A DNA stretch of 64,000 nt from Mycolicibacterium sp. CH28 (GTDB taxonomy: Bacteria > Actinomycetota > Actinomycetes > Mycobacteriales > Mycobacteriaceae), in the NCBI RefSeq assembly GCF_004745805.1, contig NZ_SRLQ01000021.1, positions 1-64,000 of the forward strand, given 5' to 3'. Under the pieces are notes generated by a model that searched no databases, was not told the origin of the DNA, and worked only from the letters and a program-made list of their open reading frames with translations. The position numbers and the translations under genes are program-made. Below, in pieces: positions 33,826 through 43,674 of the stretch (its first letter is position 1; each line of letters opens with the position of its first letter).

Positions 33826-35303
33826 CCACTGCTGCGCTGGGCATTGCGGTTTCGACACTGCCAGGCCTTCCGGCCGGTACCGACACCATCGGCGTGGTGG
33901 CGCAGATGGTGCGTCGCGCCGCCTCCCGCGACTTCGAGACCTGGTGGAATAAAGCGGAGAATGCTGGGTTCTGTGCGAATCCGATCCGTCTGACAGGAAC
34001 CGACAGCTTCGGTCGCGAGCTTCGGGTGTGGACCCGATGCAACAACCGACGCGCTGTCGCCTGCCCGTCCTGCTCTGATCTCTATGCCCGCGATACCTGG
34101 CAACTCGTACACGCCGGCGTGCACGGTGGCCATCACGATCTGCCGCCCACAGTCGCCGAACACCCTCAGGTGTTCGTCACGCTGACCGCGCCCAGTTTCG
34201 GGGCCGTGCACACCACACGCGATGACGGCCAGCGAGGCCAGGCTCGGCGGTGCCACGACCGGGGCCGGAATGCCCACCAACGTTGCCAGCACGGGAGACC
34301 CCTGTGGTGCAGCTCCATCCACCACGAGGGCGATGCTCATGTCGGTCAGCCGCTCTGCGAGGACTGTTACGACTACATGGGGCATGTCCTGTTCGCCTGG
34401 CATGCCCCTGAACTGTGGCGGCGCTTCACCATCGCCCTGCGCCGGCTGTTGCGTAGACGCTTACGCGCGCTCGGCGAATCCCCCACCGCTGCCCGAATCA
34501 ATTTCGTGAAGGTGACCGAGATGCAACGTCGGGCGATCCCGCACTTCCACGCCGTAATCCGCCTCGACGAGCCGCCACAGCCGGGCCAAGCCCCAACACC
34601 ACCCAAGTCCTCAATCACAGCCACCGACCTGGCCCTCCTAATCCATCAGGCCGCAAGCGGCGTCGCACTCACTGTCGCCGCCCCAGCACACGGCGCTGAA
34701 ATCAGTAGCCGTGTAATACAGTTCGGCACTCAGACGGATGCGCGGCCATTGCGGTCGGACAGTAGTGACTGCGGCGGGGCAACACCTCGCCAGTCGCGTC
34801 GGTCGGTCCCGGCCTACCTGGCCAAGTACGTGACCAAATCCGTCGCCGACTTCGGCGTTGGGGTCCGACGGATGTCACCGCTCGCCGTTCCCGATTTAGA
34901 CGTCCCCACACATATCCGGGCGATTCTGACCACAATTCTCGATCTAGCCGATCATGGCGCCTACTCGGAGATAGACCGCTGGCTGCACACTCTCGGCTTT
35001 CGTGGGCATATCACCACCAAATCCCGGCTGTTCTCCACCACGATGAGTGCGCTGCGCGAGCATCGAGCTGAGTGGACTCGGGAGCAACGCCACCGCTCAG
35101 ACCTCGCGACCGACGAACATGATCGGGCGCTTCACGGTGCCGAAGAAGAAGTGGAATGGACATTCGATCGAGCCGGGCTGGGCAATCTCGGTGAACGCAC
35201 TTTGGTCGTGTCTGCGGCGCACCGAATGATCGAACATCGCCACATCGTCCGTGCGAATCGCTGGACGCACGATCAATCCTCGCCACCAGACTGGTCGACA
35301 TGA
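33822..35303 (+). CDS. RepSA-like rolling-circle replication initiator
   Basis: The 493-residue protein matches replication initiators of pSAM2-type elements. The N-terminus has a Cys cluster RAVACPSCSDLYARDTWQL, and a second Cys/His-rich stretch lies at residues ~140-190. The HUH-type motif reads IPHFHAVIRLD (around residue 240). The candidate catalytic tyrosine segment is YLAKYVTKS (around residue 331). It would nick the element's double-strand origin to start rolling-circle replication after excision. GTG 33822 is coupled to tra by GTGA overlap. Confidence 0.88.
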   Translation: MTTAALGIAVSTLPGLPAGTDTIGVVAQMVRRAASRDFETWWNKAENAGFCANPIRLTGTDSFGRELRVWTRCNNRRAVACPSCSDLYARDTWQLVHAGVHGGHHDLPPTVAEHPQVFVTLTAPSFGAVHTTRDDGQRGQARRCHDRGRNAHQRCQHGRPLWCSSIHHEGDAHVGQPLCEDCYDYMGHVLFAWHAPELWRRFTIALRRLLRRRLRALGESPTAARINFVKVTEMQRRAIPHFHAVIRLDEPPQPGQAPTPPKSSITATDLALLIHQAASGVALTVAAPAHGAEISSRVIQFGTQTDARPLRSDSSDCGGATPRQSRRSVPAYLAKYVTKSVADFGVGVRRMSPLAVPDLDVPTHIRAILTTILDLADHGAYSEIDRWLHTLGFRGHITTKSRLFSTTMSALREHRAEWTREQRHRSDLATDEHDRALHGAEEEVEWTFDRAGLGNLGERTLVVSAAHRMIEHRHIVRANRWTHDQSSPPDWST

Positions 35304-35482
35304 CTACGCCCGTATTCGATCGCGAGAAGACCGGTCCCGGGACCCTGCGAATAGCTGAAATTGCCTCGCCCGCAGCACAACCCGTATGTGTTACTTCACC
35401 CCCACAAGCCGTACGCCGGCATTCCGAATTACTTCCACACGGAGAGGAAAACGGATGCATACTGAATTCAGTGCTGAGCTGA
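35300..35482 (+). CDS. Possible small ORF between rep and xis
   Basis: A 60-codon frame starts with ATG overlapping the rep stop (ATGA at 35300-35303) and ends inside xis. The overlap pattern matches that of the neighbouring coupled genes. The peptide has no recognisable domain and its 3' end overlaps xis in another frame. A 12-bp perfect palindrome, GGTCCCGGGACC, lies within it at 35333-35344. It may be a real small protein or only a spacer. Confidence 0.3.
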   Translation: MTTPVFDREKTGPGTLRIAEIASPAAQPVCVTSPPQAVRRHSELLPHGEENGCILNSVLS

Positions 35483-35646
35483 TCACCGTGCAGGCCGCGG
35501 CGGATCGTCTCGCAGTCAGTCGATGGATGGTGTACCGGCTGATCTGGGACGGACGTGTCAGATCGGTACAGATCGGTAGGTGCCGGCGGATCGTGCGGCA
35601 GTCTTTCGACGACTACCTATCCGGCTTGATTGAAGGAGCCGCGTGA
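35455..35646 (+). CDS. xis: Excisionase (Xis), small winged HTH
   Basis: The 63-residue HTH_17/MerR-like DNA-binding protein contains LITVQAAADRLAVSRWMVYRLIWDGRVRSVQIGRCRRIVRQSFDDYLSGL. ATG 35455 lies seven bases after GGAGAGG. Its TGA overlaps the integrase start (GTGATG), the usual xis-int arrangement. It would bind near the att arms and shift the integrase toward excision. Confidence 0.88.
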   Translation: MHTEFSAELITVQAAADRLAVSRWMVYRLIWDGRVRSVQIGRCRRIVRQSFDDYLSGLIEGAA

Positions 35647-36911
35647 TGGCTGCAGGTGGGAAAGCACGTCGCAACGCGAACGGCCAGGGCGGCGTGTACC
35701 GACGAGGTGATGGGCGCTGGGAGGCGAAAGTCTTCGTCGACACGCCGGACGGACGACGGAAGCGCATCAGCGTCTACGGCGATAGTGAGCGTGCCGCCTT
35801 GGACGAACTCGGCAAGGTTCTCGATCAACAGCGACGCGGCATACCCACTGCAACAACGACGTTGACGGTCGCTGAGTACATGACCTACTGGCTAGAGCAC
35901 ATTGCGGAGCCTAGCGTTCGGCGCACGACGTATGCGACCTATGAGGGCGACGTGCGCCTGCACATCATCCCGGGAATTGGCAATCGGAAGCTGAAGTCAC
36001 TGCAGGCCTCGCATATTCGCGCATGGCTGACCGGATTGCAGACCCGATGCCAATGCTGCGCCCAAGGGAAGGACGCAGCGCGAGGGCGCAAGTCGCAGGC
36101 ACGGTGCTGCGCTCTCGTGCCTGCCAAGTGCTGCAACGACGCGTTGTCTGCCAGCTCGATTCGCCACATTCTGCGCGTTTTGCGGGCTGCTCTGCAGGAT
36201 GCGGTCGACGAAGAGATGTTAAGCCGCAACGTCGCCCGACTCGTTCAGTTGCGCGTGACCGATGACCGGAAGGTGCGCTCTTTCACGCGGGCTGAGGCGA
36301 TGCGCTTTCTCAAGACCGCTGAGACGACGCGACTTTATGCACTGTGGGCAGTCGCGCTGTCGATGGGACTCCGTCGTGGTGAGGCGCTCGGGCTGCAATG
36401 GTCCGACGTCGATCTAGACGCTGAGCGGATTACAATCAGGCGAGCGTTGCACCGCGTGGACGGCCAGCTGAAGCTTGAGAACGTCAAAACTGAAGGATCC
36501 GTCGCAGTTCTGCCAGTACCTCGGACGCTTGTGCCGATTCTGACTAACCACCGCCGGCGCCAGCTGGAGGAGCGCCTGGCCGCCGGATCAACGTGGCGCG
36601 ACACGGGACTGGTTTTCACGACCCCTAAGGGCGGCGCGTTGGAGCCGCGCAACGTCAACCGAATGTTCCACAGCCTGTGCGCGAAGGCGGAGGTGCCGCA
36701 ACTTCGCGTCCACGACCTCCGACACTCGTGCGCCACCCTGCTCTTCACAATGGGAGTTCAGCCGGCGACGGTTCAGAAGATTCTGCGCCACAGCTCAATC
36801 ACGGTGACGACGGGAACCTATGTCGAGGTCATCGAAGCCGTTCAACGGGATGCTTTGGACTCGATGGGCTCACTGTTCGCCTCCAACAGCCTCGGCGACG
36901 AAACCGGGTAG
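35643..36911 (+). CDS. int: Tyrosine site-specific integrase
   Basis: The 422-residue phage-type integrase has an N-terminal arm-binding domain (GGVYRRGDGRWEAKVFVDTPDGRRKRISVYG), a SAM-like core-binding domain and a catalytic domain. The catalytic residues are Arg in MGLRRGEALGLQW, the HxxR pair in VHDLRHSCATLL, His in LRHSSITVT and the nucleophile Tyr in TTGTYVEV (about residue 393). A Cys-rich insert (TRCQCCAQGKD...CCALVPAKCC) at ~137-165 is typical of actinobacterial element integrases. The start is GTG 35643 or ATG 35646. It should act at the 45-bp tRNA-Ala core. Confidence 0.95.
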   Translation: MMAAGGKARRNANGQGGVYRRGDGRWEAKVFVDTPDGRRKRISVYGDSERAALDELGKVLDQQRRGIPTATTTLTVAEYMTYWLEHIAEPSVRRTTYATYEGDVRLHIIPGIGNRKLKSLQASHIRAWLTGLQTRCQCCAQGKDAARGRKSQARCCALVPAKCCNDALSASSIRHILRVLRAALQDAVDEEMLSRNVARLVQLRVTDDRKVRSFTRAEAMRFLKTAETTRLYALWAVALSMGLRRGEALGLQWSDVDLDAERITIRRALHRVDGQLKLENVKTEGSVAVLPVPRTLVPILTNHRRRQLEERLAAGSTWRDTGLVFTTPKGGALEPRNVNRMFHSLCAKAEVPQLRVHDLRHSCATLLFTMGVQPATVQKILRHSSITVTTGTYVEVIEAVQRDALDSMGSLFASNSLGDETG

Positions 36912-37039
36912 CGTTCGCCTGATGGAATTCAGCGGATACGTTCAGCTTCGAGTCCGTACAAGTCGACCGCAACGACGCGCGATCGAGTGCCGCAAGCCGA
37001 CGATGACGTTGCCGTTGTCGAAATATCAAAGGTCTCTGG

Positions 37040-37800
37040 TTACGACGGCAACGGCTGAGACGGAAAAAAGCCGAATCGGCCTTCCCCCGCAACGCCTGTG
37101 AAAAATACGTCGGTTGACTCCTTCCGGAGTCCAGATGGTGGATCCATGTTCTCCATGATGATGACCTGCCCACCAACCGACTGCTGAATGTCGTCGTAGA
37201 ACCGCGCAGCAATGCCGATGTCGAGAACCTCACGATCGACGGCTTCGCCAGGCTTCGGTGGGCGATAGGTCACCAATGGTGAATCCAGAACGACAAATCC
37301 AGGGTGTGGAAGATCATTTTCAAAGCAATACTGAGCAAGGCCAATGGTGAAGGCGGAGTGGAGGATTGCGCGAACGCCTTTACCGTGAGCAGAGCGTAAT
37401 TGATCGCCCGCTATCAGATCCTGCTCATCCCGGTCATAACGGACCTCATCACCATCAGGGACCTGCCACGCGGAAAGCCTCTCACCGATCGCTTTAGAGA
37501 AGCGCCGCACAGTACTCCCTCCAGCAAGCCAAAACTGCCGCCCTCGACCCCCCTGGTGAGCGTGACGTCTTCACCAGTCGGCGTCCGAATTCCCAATAGG
37601 ACTGTGCTGTAGCCCGCGCGCTGCGGAATCTCCCGAAGAGTGGAACCACGAAGCATGAAGTCAATGGCGTCGACAATGAACGACTTCCCTGTGTCAGAGG
37701 GACCATGGATGACAGTCGTTCGTGGCCCGAAATCAACCGTCGCTGGAGCCTTGCCGGGCCCCACGAAAGTCAGATGCGTCAGGCTAATGCGGTTTGCCAT
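37040..37800 (-). pseudogene. ABC-3C-type ABC ATPase with central deletion and frameshift
   Basis: The N-terminal piece from ATG 37800 has ISLTHLTFVGPGKAPATVDF and Walker A in IHGPSDTGKSFIVDAIDFML, up to about GGSFGLLEG. The C-terminal piece, in another frame, reads RRFSKAIGERLSAWQVPDGD, has SAHGKGVRAILHSAFTIGLAQYC, carries Walker B in HPGFVVLDSPLVTYRPP and ends at 37040. In intact relatives a coiled-coil region of several hundred residues lies between these. Here it is missing and the joint near 37500 is out of frame. ATG 37800 overlaps the middle-component gene by 17 bp, preserving the ancestral operon. Confidence 0.75.
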
Positions 37801-38335
37801 TGTTCCCGTCCGTATCGGGCCAGTGAAATTCTTCGGACCAGGAATCGAATATCGCCTTTGTCTGCCGTCGCAGATTCGCTTCGTCCAGATCGGGAAAACT
37901 TCCCAACACCCATCCGACACGATCGCGCAAGCGATGTGAGTACGACGAGCCCAAGACTCCCACGAAGTGCAGGGCGCCGTCGCCGGCAAGAAACCGCACC
38001 CCGTTCATTCCAACCGCAATCTCGGCGAGATGCAGCCTCAGCAGAAGACCAATTCCTGCCTCGATAGATTCACGCTTGGCCGCAATCTCGCCTGCACGGA
38101 TCGGCAGAGCCGGATGCAGACTTTCAGGGCCACCGACGTCCCTGCTGTGGAGCACGAAGTGATCAAGCAGGACAAGCTGATTCAGGTCGAGTTCAGCTGG
38201 GAAGGCCTGGGTCAAGATCATCAACACGCGGATGCCGACCTCCAAAGGGCCGTTCAGCGGCGATTCATTGATGCTTTGCGGCCTCCGACGGTCGCCCGCT
38301 GGACCGTTCGGTGCCCGATTGTCGTAGTCATTCAT
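37784..38335 (-). CDS. ABC-3C middle component
   Basis: The 183-residue protein has the pattern of ABC-three-component middle proteins: SPLNGPLEVGIRVLMILTQAFPAELDLNQLVLLDHFVLHSRDVGGPESLHPALPIRAGEIAAKRESIEAGIGLLLRLHL. This winged-HTH-like adaptor is thought to link the ABC ATPase to the effector. ATG 38335 overlaps the effector stop by 8 bp and is preferred to the open frame reaching 38398. The gene order effector, middle, ATPase on one strand is that expected. GC content is lower than in the rest of the window, indicating transfer. Confidence 0.72.
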   Translation of the reverse strand: MNDYDNRAPNGPAGDRRRPQSINESPLNGPLEVGIRVLMILTQAFPAELDLNQLVLLDHFVLHSRDVGGPESLHPALPIRAGEIAAKRESIEAGIGLLLRLHLAEIAVGMNGVRFLAGDGALHFVGVLGSSYSHRLRDRVGWVLGSFPDLDEANLRRQTKAIFDSWSEEFHWPDTDGNNGKPH

Positions 38336-39449
38336 TGCGCGACATCCATTGAATCCGATCGACGTTCGCCAGCTGGTGGCACATGCCCTGTCGATCATCG
38401 ATCTCGACCACCGAAATCAGACGATGCCGACTCAGATCCAGCTGTCCAACTAGCGAAAGCACACTCGTCAAACGTCTCAGGCCCGTGGCGTGGTGGTCCT
38501 CGACTACATCGATAACACCCGAATGAATGTCATCCTGCAATCGCTCAAAAGTCCCCGGCGGCACTGAATCCCGCGCGTACACTCGTAGCGCCTCCGCCTT
38601 GTAGAAGTTCTCGCGGTGGCGGCGAAAGCGTTCGCCCACTCTGGGATTTGATGCCACTGATTCGGGTTGGAGGCTTTCCTCGGGGTGTGCTTCGGCGTAA
38701 ACATCAACCAGTTGTTGTACGTATCTCCGTTCGTGTGTCGCCAAGTCACCGGGAGCTGGCACATGAGCGGGTCGCGGCTGAAGCGCTGTGGCGAATCGGT
38801 CGCTGTACCAACAAGTTGTCTTATGCAGTTCAAGCACATCAGTCAGCTCGACGGATCGGAACATCGAGAAATCCGTGACCGACGCCAGTTCCTGAACCGA
38901 AGAGACGAGGTCCGACTCAAGGCCCCTCGCGAGGGTGCTGTCGTCGTCGGCCAAGTGGTCGAGGAACTTTTTCCTCAACTTCTGCGGGCTGCTGAGCATC
39001 CGACCGCAGTTTGTACTGCAACCGCGGGGAGCCAAGATCTGGTAGCTGTCCGGCAGAACGCACTCTCCGACAACAGTTGCCACGAAGATCTTCAGAATCT
39101 CGGGAAGTATGTCTCCTAGGGCGAGAGGTTCTGCATAGTGCTTGCACTGGAAACAGTCCCAAGCACCTTCTAGGCCGTTTGCAGTCTTGAACGCCGCAAT
39201 GTCCGCGCCCCTGTCACCGGCTCCACCGAACCGCTTGACCTGAACGTAGCCGGATCTCAGGGCATGCACCCATTCAAGGATGAATAGTTCCCATTGGACG
39301 TCGTCGTACAGGGAAATGCGTGCCATGGGCGATATTGGTGGCCCGGACAGCGCGACACCAGTCTCTCCATGTAGGGGTTCTGGTATGTCGCGAAGACCAC
39401 TAGAGGGACCCCCAGGAGCCTGGCTATCTCCGCTCTGAGCTGCGTTCAA
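38328..39449 (-). CDS. ABC-3C effector with REase-fold nuclease domain
   Basis: The 373-residue protein (or 331 from ATG 39326, MARISLYDD) has an N-terminal restriction-endonuclease-like domain. RFGGAGDRGADIAAFKT followed by WDCFQCKHYAEPL gives the D...QxK type active site of Mrr-like nucleases. The C-terminal part has TDFSMFRSVELTDVLELHKTT and ERRYVQQLVDVYAEAHPEE and resembles the ABC-3C C-terminal interaction region. I infer a DNA-cutting effector that the ATPase-middle complex should unleash or restrain. The partner ATPase is broken, so the system is probably inactive. Confidence 0.68.
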   Translation of the reverse strand: MNAAQSGDSQAPGGPSSGLRDIPEPLHGETGVALSGPPISPMARISLYDDVQWELFILEWVHALRSGYVQVKRFGGAGDRGADIAAFKTANGLEGAWDCFQCKHYAEPLALGDILPEILKIFVATVVGECVLPDSYQILAPRGCSTNCGRMLSSPQKLRKKFLDHLADDDSTLARGLESDLVSSVQELASVTDFSMFRSVELTDVLELHKTTCWYSDRFATALQPRPAHVPAPGDLATHERRYVQQLVDVYAEAHPEESLQPESVASNPRVGERFRRHRENFYKAEALRVYARDSVPPGTFERLQDDIHSGVIDVVEDHHATGLRRLTSVLSLVGQLDLSRHRLISVVEIDDRQGMCHQLANVDRIQWMSRNE

Positions 39450-39459
39450 CCGACTCTTG

Positions 39460-39529
39460 CCTCCCGGCGGTCAGGATACGACAAGTCGTAGGATCGCCAG
39501 CCGAGACACGACATGCCCCGGCCGGGAGG
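39460..39529. repeat. Nested inverted repeats near the right end
   Basis: CCTCCCGGC (39460-39468) and GCCGGGAGG (39521-39529) are perfect complements enclosing 52 bp, which itself contains TACGAC-AA-GTCGTA (39477-39490). The structure lies directly upstream of the effector gene start (39449, minus). It could be a regulatory site or a transfer/replication structure. The rest of 39530-39762 shows no clear gene; a 98-codon plus frame there has no supported domain. Confidence 0.45.
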
Positions 39530-39762
39530 CTCACGGTTCGCGAGCAGGCATCATGCTGCAGCGTGACGGAAATTCGACGATCGGAGCGGGGACGCTGACC
39601 GCCGCTGGTTGGTTGGGACCAATGGCATGGCCATCACCCCGCCACACCGCAGGGGCCGTCACGCCGCAGGGGCGGACTGTGTTGACCGACAGCGCCGTGG
39701 CGGCCATCCGGGAGCTGATGAGAAGGGGGCGATGCGCTCCTGCTCACGGCTGAGATGAACCG

Positions 39763-39785
39763 AACTGTCGTCAGAACTGTCGTCA
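39763..39785. repeat. Two 12-bp-period repeats beside attR
   Basis: AACTGTCGTCA occurs at 39763-39773 and 39775-39785, in the same orientation and with the same 12-bp spacing as the three copies at 15407-15441. The pair lies 38 bp inside the right att core, so these are candidate integrase arm-type sites. Confidence 0.65.
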
Positions 39786-39823
39786 AACGACCTTCTGAGC
39801 ACTCAATCGAGTGCTGTTTTGCC

Positions 39824-39868
39824 TGGTGGAGCTAAGGGGATTCGAACCCCTGACCCCCACACTGCCAG
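39824..39868. repeat. attR: 45-bp core within tRNA-Ala
   Basis: Identical to 15292-15336. It covers the tRNA from the anticodon loop to CCA, so integration leaves the tRNA gene functional at this junction. Confidence 0.9.
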
Positions 39869-39899
39869 TGTGGTGCGCTACCAACTGCGCCATAGCCCC
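39824..39899 (-). tRNA. tRNA-Ala (GGC)
   Basis: On the minus strand the 5' end GGGGCTA (from 39899) pairs with TAGCTCC before discriminator A and an encoded CCA (39824-39826). The D-arm is GCGC-AGTTGGTA-GCGC, the anticodon stem-loop CCACA-CTGGCAG-TGTGG has anticodon GGC, and the T-arm is AGGGG-TTCGAAT-CCCCT. All stems pair, with one G-U in the acceptor. It is the integration target of the element to its left. Confidence 0.97.
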
Positions 39900-39951
39900 A
39901 AGCGTGCCCACCGAAATTACACCACCGGTACGCCTGCCTCAAAATCGCTGG

Positions 39952-41210
39952 TCAAGGCAGCTCGTCAGCGGCCTCTGGGCCGGGCGGGCGCGGCGGGGTG
40001 TGTTCCAAGGGCTCCGCATCGCGGGTTTCGGGCGCAAATGCCCAGCCAAGAGCCGCCAGCACCAGGATCAGCCCGCTCAGCGCGAATGCCCACTCGAACG
40101 ACAGGTGCTGGGCGATCTCCCCCACTCCCAGCGATCCGACGATCGACCCCAGATCGGACATCATCTGGAACGTCGCCACCGCGGTTCCGCCGCGGGCCTT
40201 GCCGATGATGTCGGCCACCGCGGCCTGCTGCGGCGAGGTGAACACCCCGGTGCCCGCGCCCGCGATGAACGCACCCACCAGGAACACCGGCAGCGACGTC
40301 GCCGCCCCGACCACCGCCGTCGTCAGCCCGGACGCCGCAAGACCGGTGATCAGCAGCGGGCGTCGCCCCGTCCGGTCGGATAGCCGCCCCGACGGGATCA
40401 CGGCGGCCACGTTGCCGGCCGCGAAGGTGGCCAGCGCCGCACCGGCCACCCCGGGCCCGCGGTGCAGCGACTCGGTCACGAACAACGGCACCAGCGCCAC
40501 CCGCAGCCCGAACGCAGACCAGCCGGTGGCGAAGTTCGACAGCAGCGCGGCTCGGTAGGCCGGGTGGCGCAGCGCCACCCGAACGGTCACCGTCAGCTCG
40601 TCGTCGGCGGCGGGAGCGGCCAGGTGCGAATGCCGCAGGCTGATGAACACGACCGCCGCCGCGATCAGCAGGGCCACCCCGTAGATGAGGAACGGCGCGG
40701 CCAGGCCCAGCCCCGCGGTCAGGCTGCCCAACAGCGGGCCGGCCACCGACCCGACCAGGAACGCGCTGGAGAACATCCCCGCCACTCGGCCGCGGGCGTT
40801 GTGCGGGCTGATCCGAATCATCAAGCCCAGCGCGGAGATGAAGAACATCGTCGAGCCGATGCCGCCCAGTGCGCGGAACACCAGCAGCTGCCAGTAGGTG
40901 TGGGCGAACGCACACGCCCCTGTCGACAGCGCCACGATCAGCAGGCCGCTGACATAGATGCGGCGCTCCCCCAGCCGCTGCACCAACACCCCCGACCCGG
41001 GGGCGAAGAGCAGCCGCATCAACGCGAAGGCGGTGATCACGAATGTCGCCGCACTGATGCTCACCCCGAAGTGGCGGGCGAGTTGCGGCAACACCGGCGC
41101 GACCACCCCGTAACCCAGGGCGATGACCGCGTTGGCGGAGATCAGGACCCAGACTTCCCGCGGAAGCTTGGCCTCGGCCTCCGGGGGACAGTCACCCTCC
41201 GCGACGGAAC

Positions 41211-41214
<4 letters not shown>
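39952..41214 (-). CDS. MFS drug/metabolite transporter
   Basis: The 420-residue major facilitator has 12 predicted helices and the antiporter-type motifs [19 protein letters not shown] in TM1, [12 protein letters not shown] (motif A region) and [13 protein letters not shown] second motif A-like loop is [18 protein letters not shown] 41214 overlaps the phosphoglucomutase stop (GTGA) and is preferred over the longer open frame to 41340. It is the first chromosomal gene to the right of the tRNA-Ala integration site and is translated with pgm. The substrate is unknown. Confidence 0.9.
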
Positions 41215-42845
<1,631 letters not shown>

Positions 42846-42913
42846 GGCGCCAATTCTGCCTCGCTGCGGGCGATACTTGCTCGCGGATTCACTAACGGTT
42901 AAGGGGGTAGCCC

Positions 42914-43312
42914 GTGTTCGGACATGACAACCGCGAGCTGGCCGCCGTGTTCGCCGGCGGCGCGCTGGGCACCGTAGCGCGCGCGGGCCTGGCCACCCTG
43001 CTGGTCACCGACCCGGGGCGCTGGCCGTGGCCGACGTTCATCGTCAACATCGTCGGCGCCTTCCTGCTGGGCTACTTCACCACCCGGCTGCTGGAGCGGC
43101 TGCCGGTGTCGAGCTACCGCCGCCCGCTGCTGGGCACCGGCCTGTGCGGTGGCCTGACGACGTTTTCCACCATGCAGGTCGAGACGCTGAAGATGATCGA
43201 GCACCACCACTACGCTCTGGCTGCCGGCTACACCCTCGCCAGCATCGCCGGCGGGCTGCTGGCCGTGAACTTCGCGACGGTTCTGGTGCGCCGCGTCAGG
43301 GTGCGCGCATGA
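42914..43312 (+). CDS. crcB: CrcB fluoride exporter, first subunit
   Basis: The 132-residue Fluc/CrcB protein has four predicted helices and the channel motifs [14 protein letters not shown] and [12 protein letters not shown]. Fluc channels are dual-topology dimers that export fluoride; Gram-positive bacteria often have two genes making a heterodimer, as here. GTG 42914 follows AAGGGGG. The stop overlaps the ATG of the second crcB (ATGA). I saw no fluoride riboswitch consensus in the 68-bp leader. Confidence 0.93.
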   Translation: MFGHDNRELAAVFAGGALGTVARAGLATLLVTDPGRWPWPTFIVNIVGAFLLGYFTTRLLERLPVSSYRRPLLGTGLCGGLTTFSTMQVETLKMIEHHHYALAAGYTLASIAGGLLAVNFATVLVRRVRVRA

Positions 43313-43674
43313 ACGTCGCCGTATGGGCCGGGGTGATGCTCATCGGTGGGGTGGGGTCGGTGGCCCGGTTCATGGTCGACCGCGCGGTGGCCCGCCGAGC
43401 AGCGCGGTCGTTCCCGTTCGGCACCCTGACCGTCAACATCAGCGGCGCGGTGTTGCTGGGCTTCATCACCGGGCTCACCTTGAGCCACAATGCCGCGCTG
43501 CTGGCCGGCACCGCCTTCGTCGGTGCCTACACGACGTTCTCCACCTGGATGCTGGAGACTCAGCGGCTGACCGAAGAGCGCCAGATCGGGCGGGCGATCA
43601 CCAATCTCGTCGTCAGCGTCGTCCTCGGAATCGCCGCCGCGATGCTGGGCCAGTGGATTGCGAGCCTGCTATGA
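43309..43674 (+). CDS. crcB: CrcB fluoride exporter, second subunit
   Basis: The 121-residue CrcB paralogue has [17 protein letters not shown] and [13 protein letters not shown], which carry the conserved Asn and the Phe/Thr/Ser selectivity residues. ATG 43309 overlaps the previous stop, and its own TGA overlaps the ATG of the DUF190 gene (ATGA), so all three genes are translated as a unit. It probably forms an antiparallel heterodimer with the first CrcB. Confidence 0.93.
   Translation: MNVAVWAGVMLIGGVGSVARFMVDRAVARRAARSFPFGTLTVNISGAVLLGFITGLTLSHNAALLAGTAFVGAYTTFSTWMLETQRLTEERQIGRAITNLVVSVVLGIAAAMLGQWIASLL

Larger units (their letters stand above)
15292..39868. mobile_element. Integrated AICE-like element in tRNA-Ala
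   Basis: A 45-bp direct repeat (15292-15336 and 39824-39868) bounds about 24.6 kb. The right copy is the 3' part of an intact tRNA-Ala; the left copy is a stand-alone tRNA 3' fragment. Inside are an HTH repressor-like gene, a Pra-like activator, an FtsK/Tra translocase, a RepSA-like rolling-circle initiator, Xis and a tyrosine integrase in the order typical of pSAM2-type elements. Cargo fills both ends: lipid/envelope genes on the left, and an ABC-3C-like system between int and the right att site. The MmpL gene appears intact, but several cargo genes are decayed (KstR-like, ABC ATPase) or IS-altered. Confidence 0.85.

Noticed and set aside
39457-39753. 98-residue plus-strand protein near attR with a GntR-like helix
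   Set aside because: Only a short segment (TDSAVAAIRELMRRGR) is suggestive; the rest has no domain character and it overlaps the nested inverted repeats.
42846-42913. Fluoride riboswitch before crcB
   Set aside because: The 68-bp leader does not show the conserved pseudoknot sequence pattern of the crcB RNA motif.
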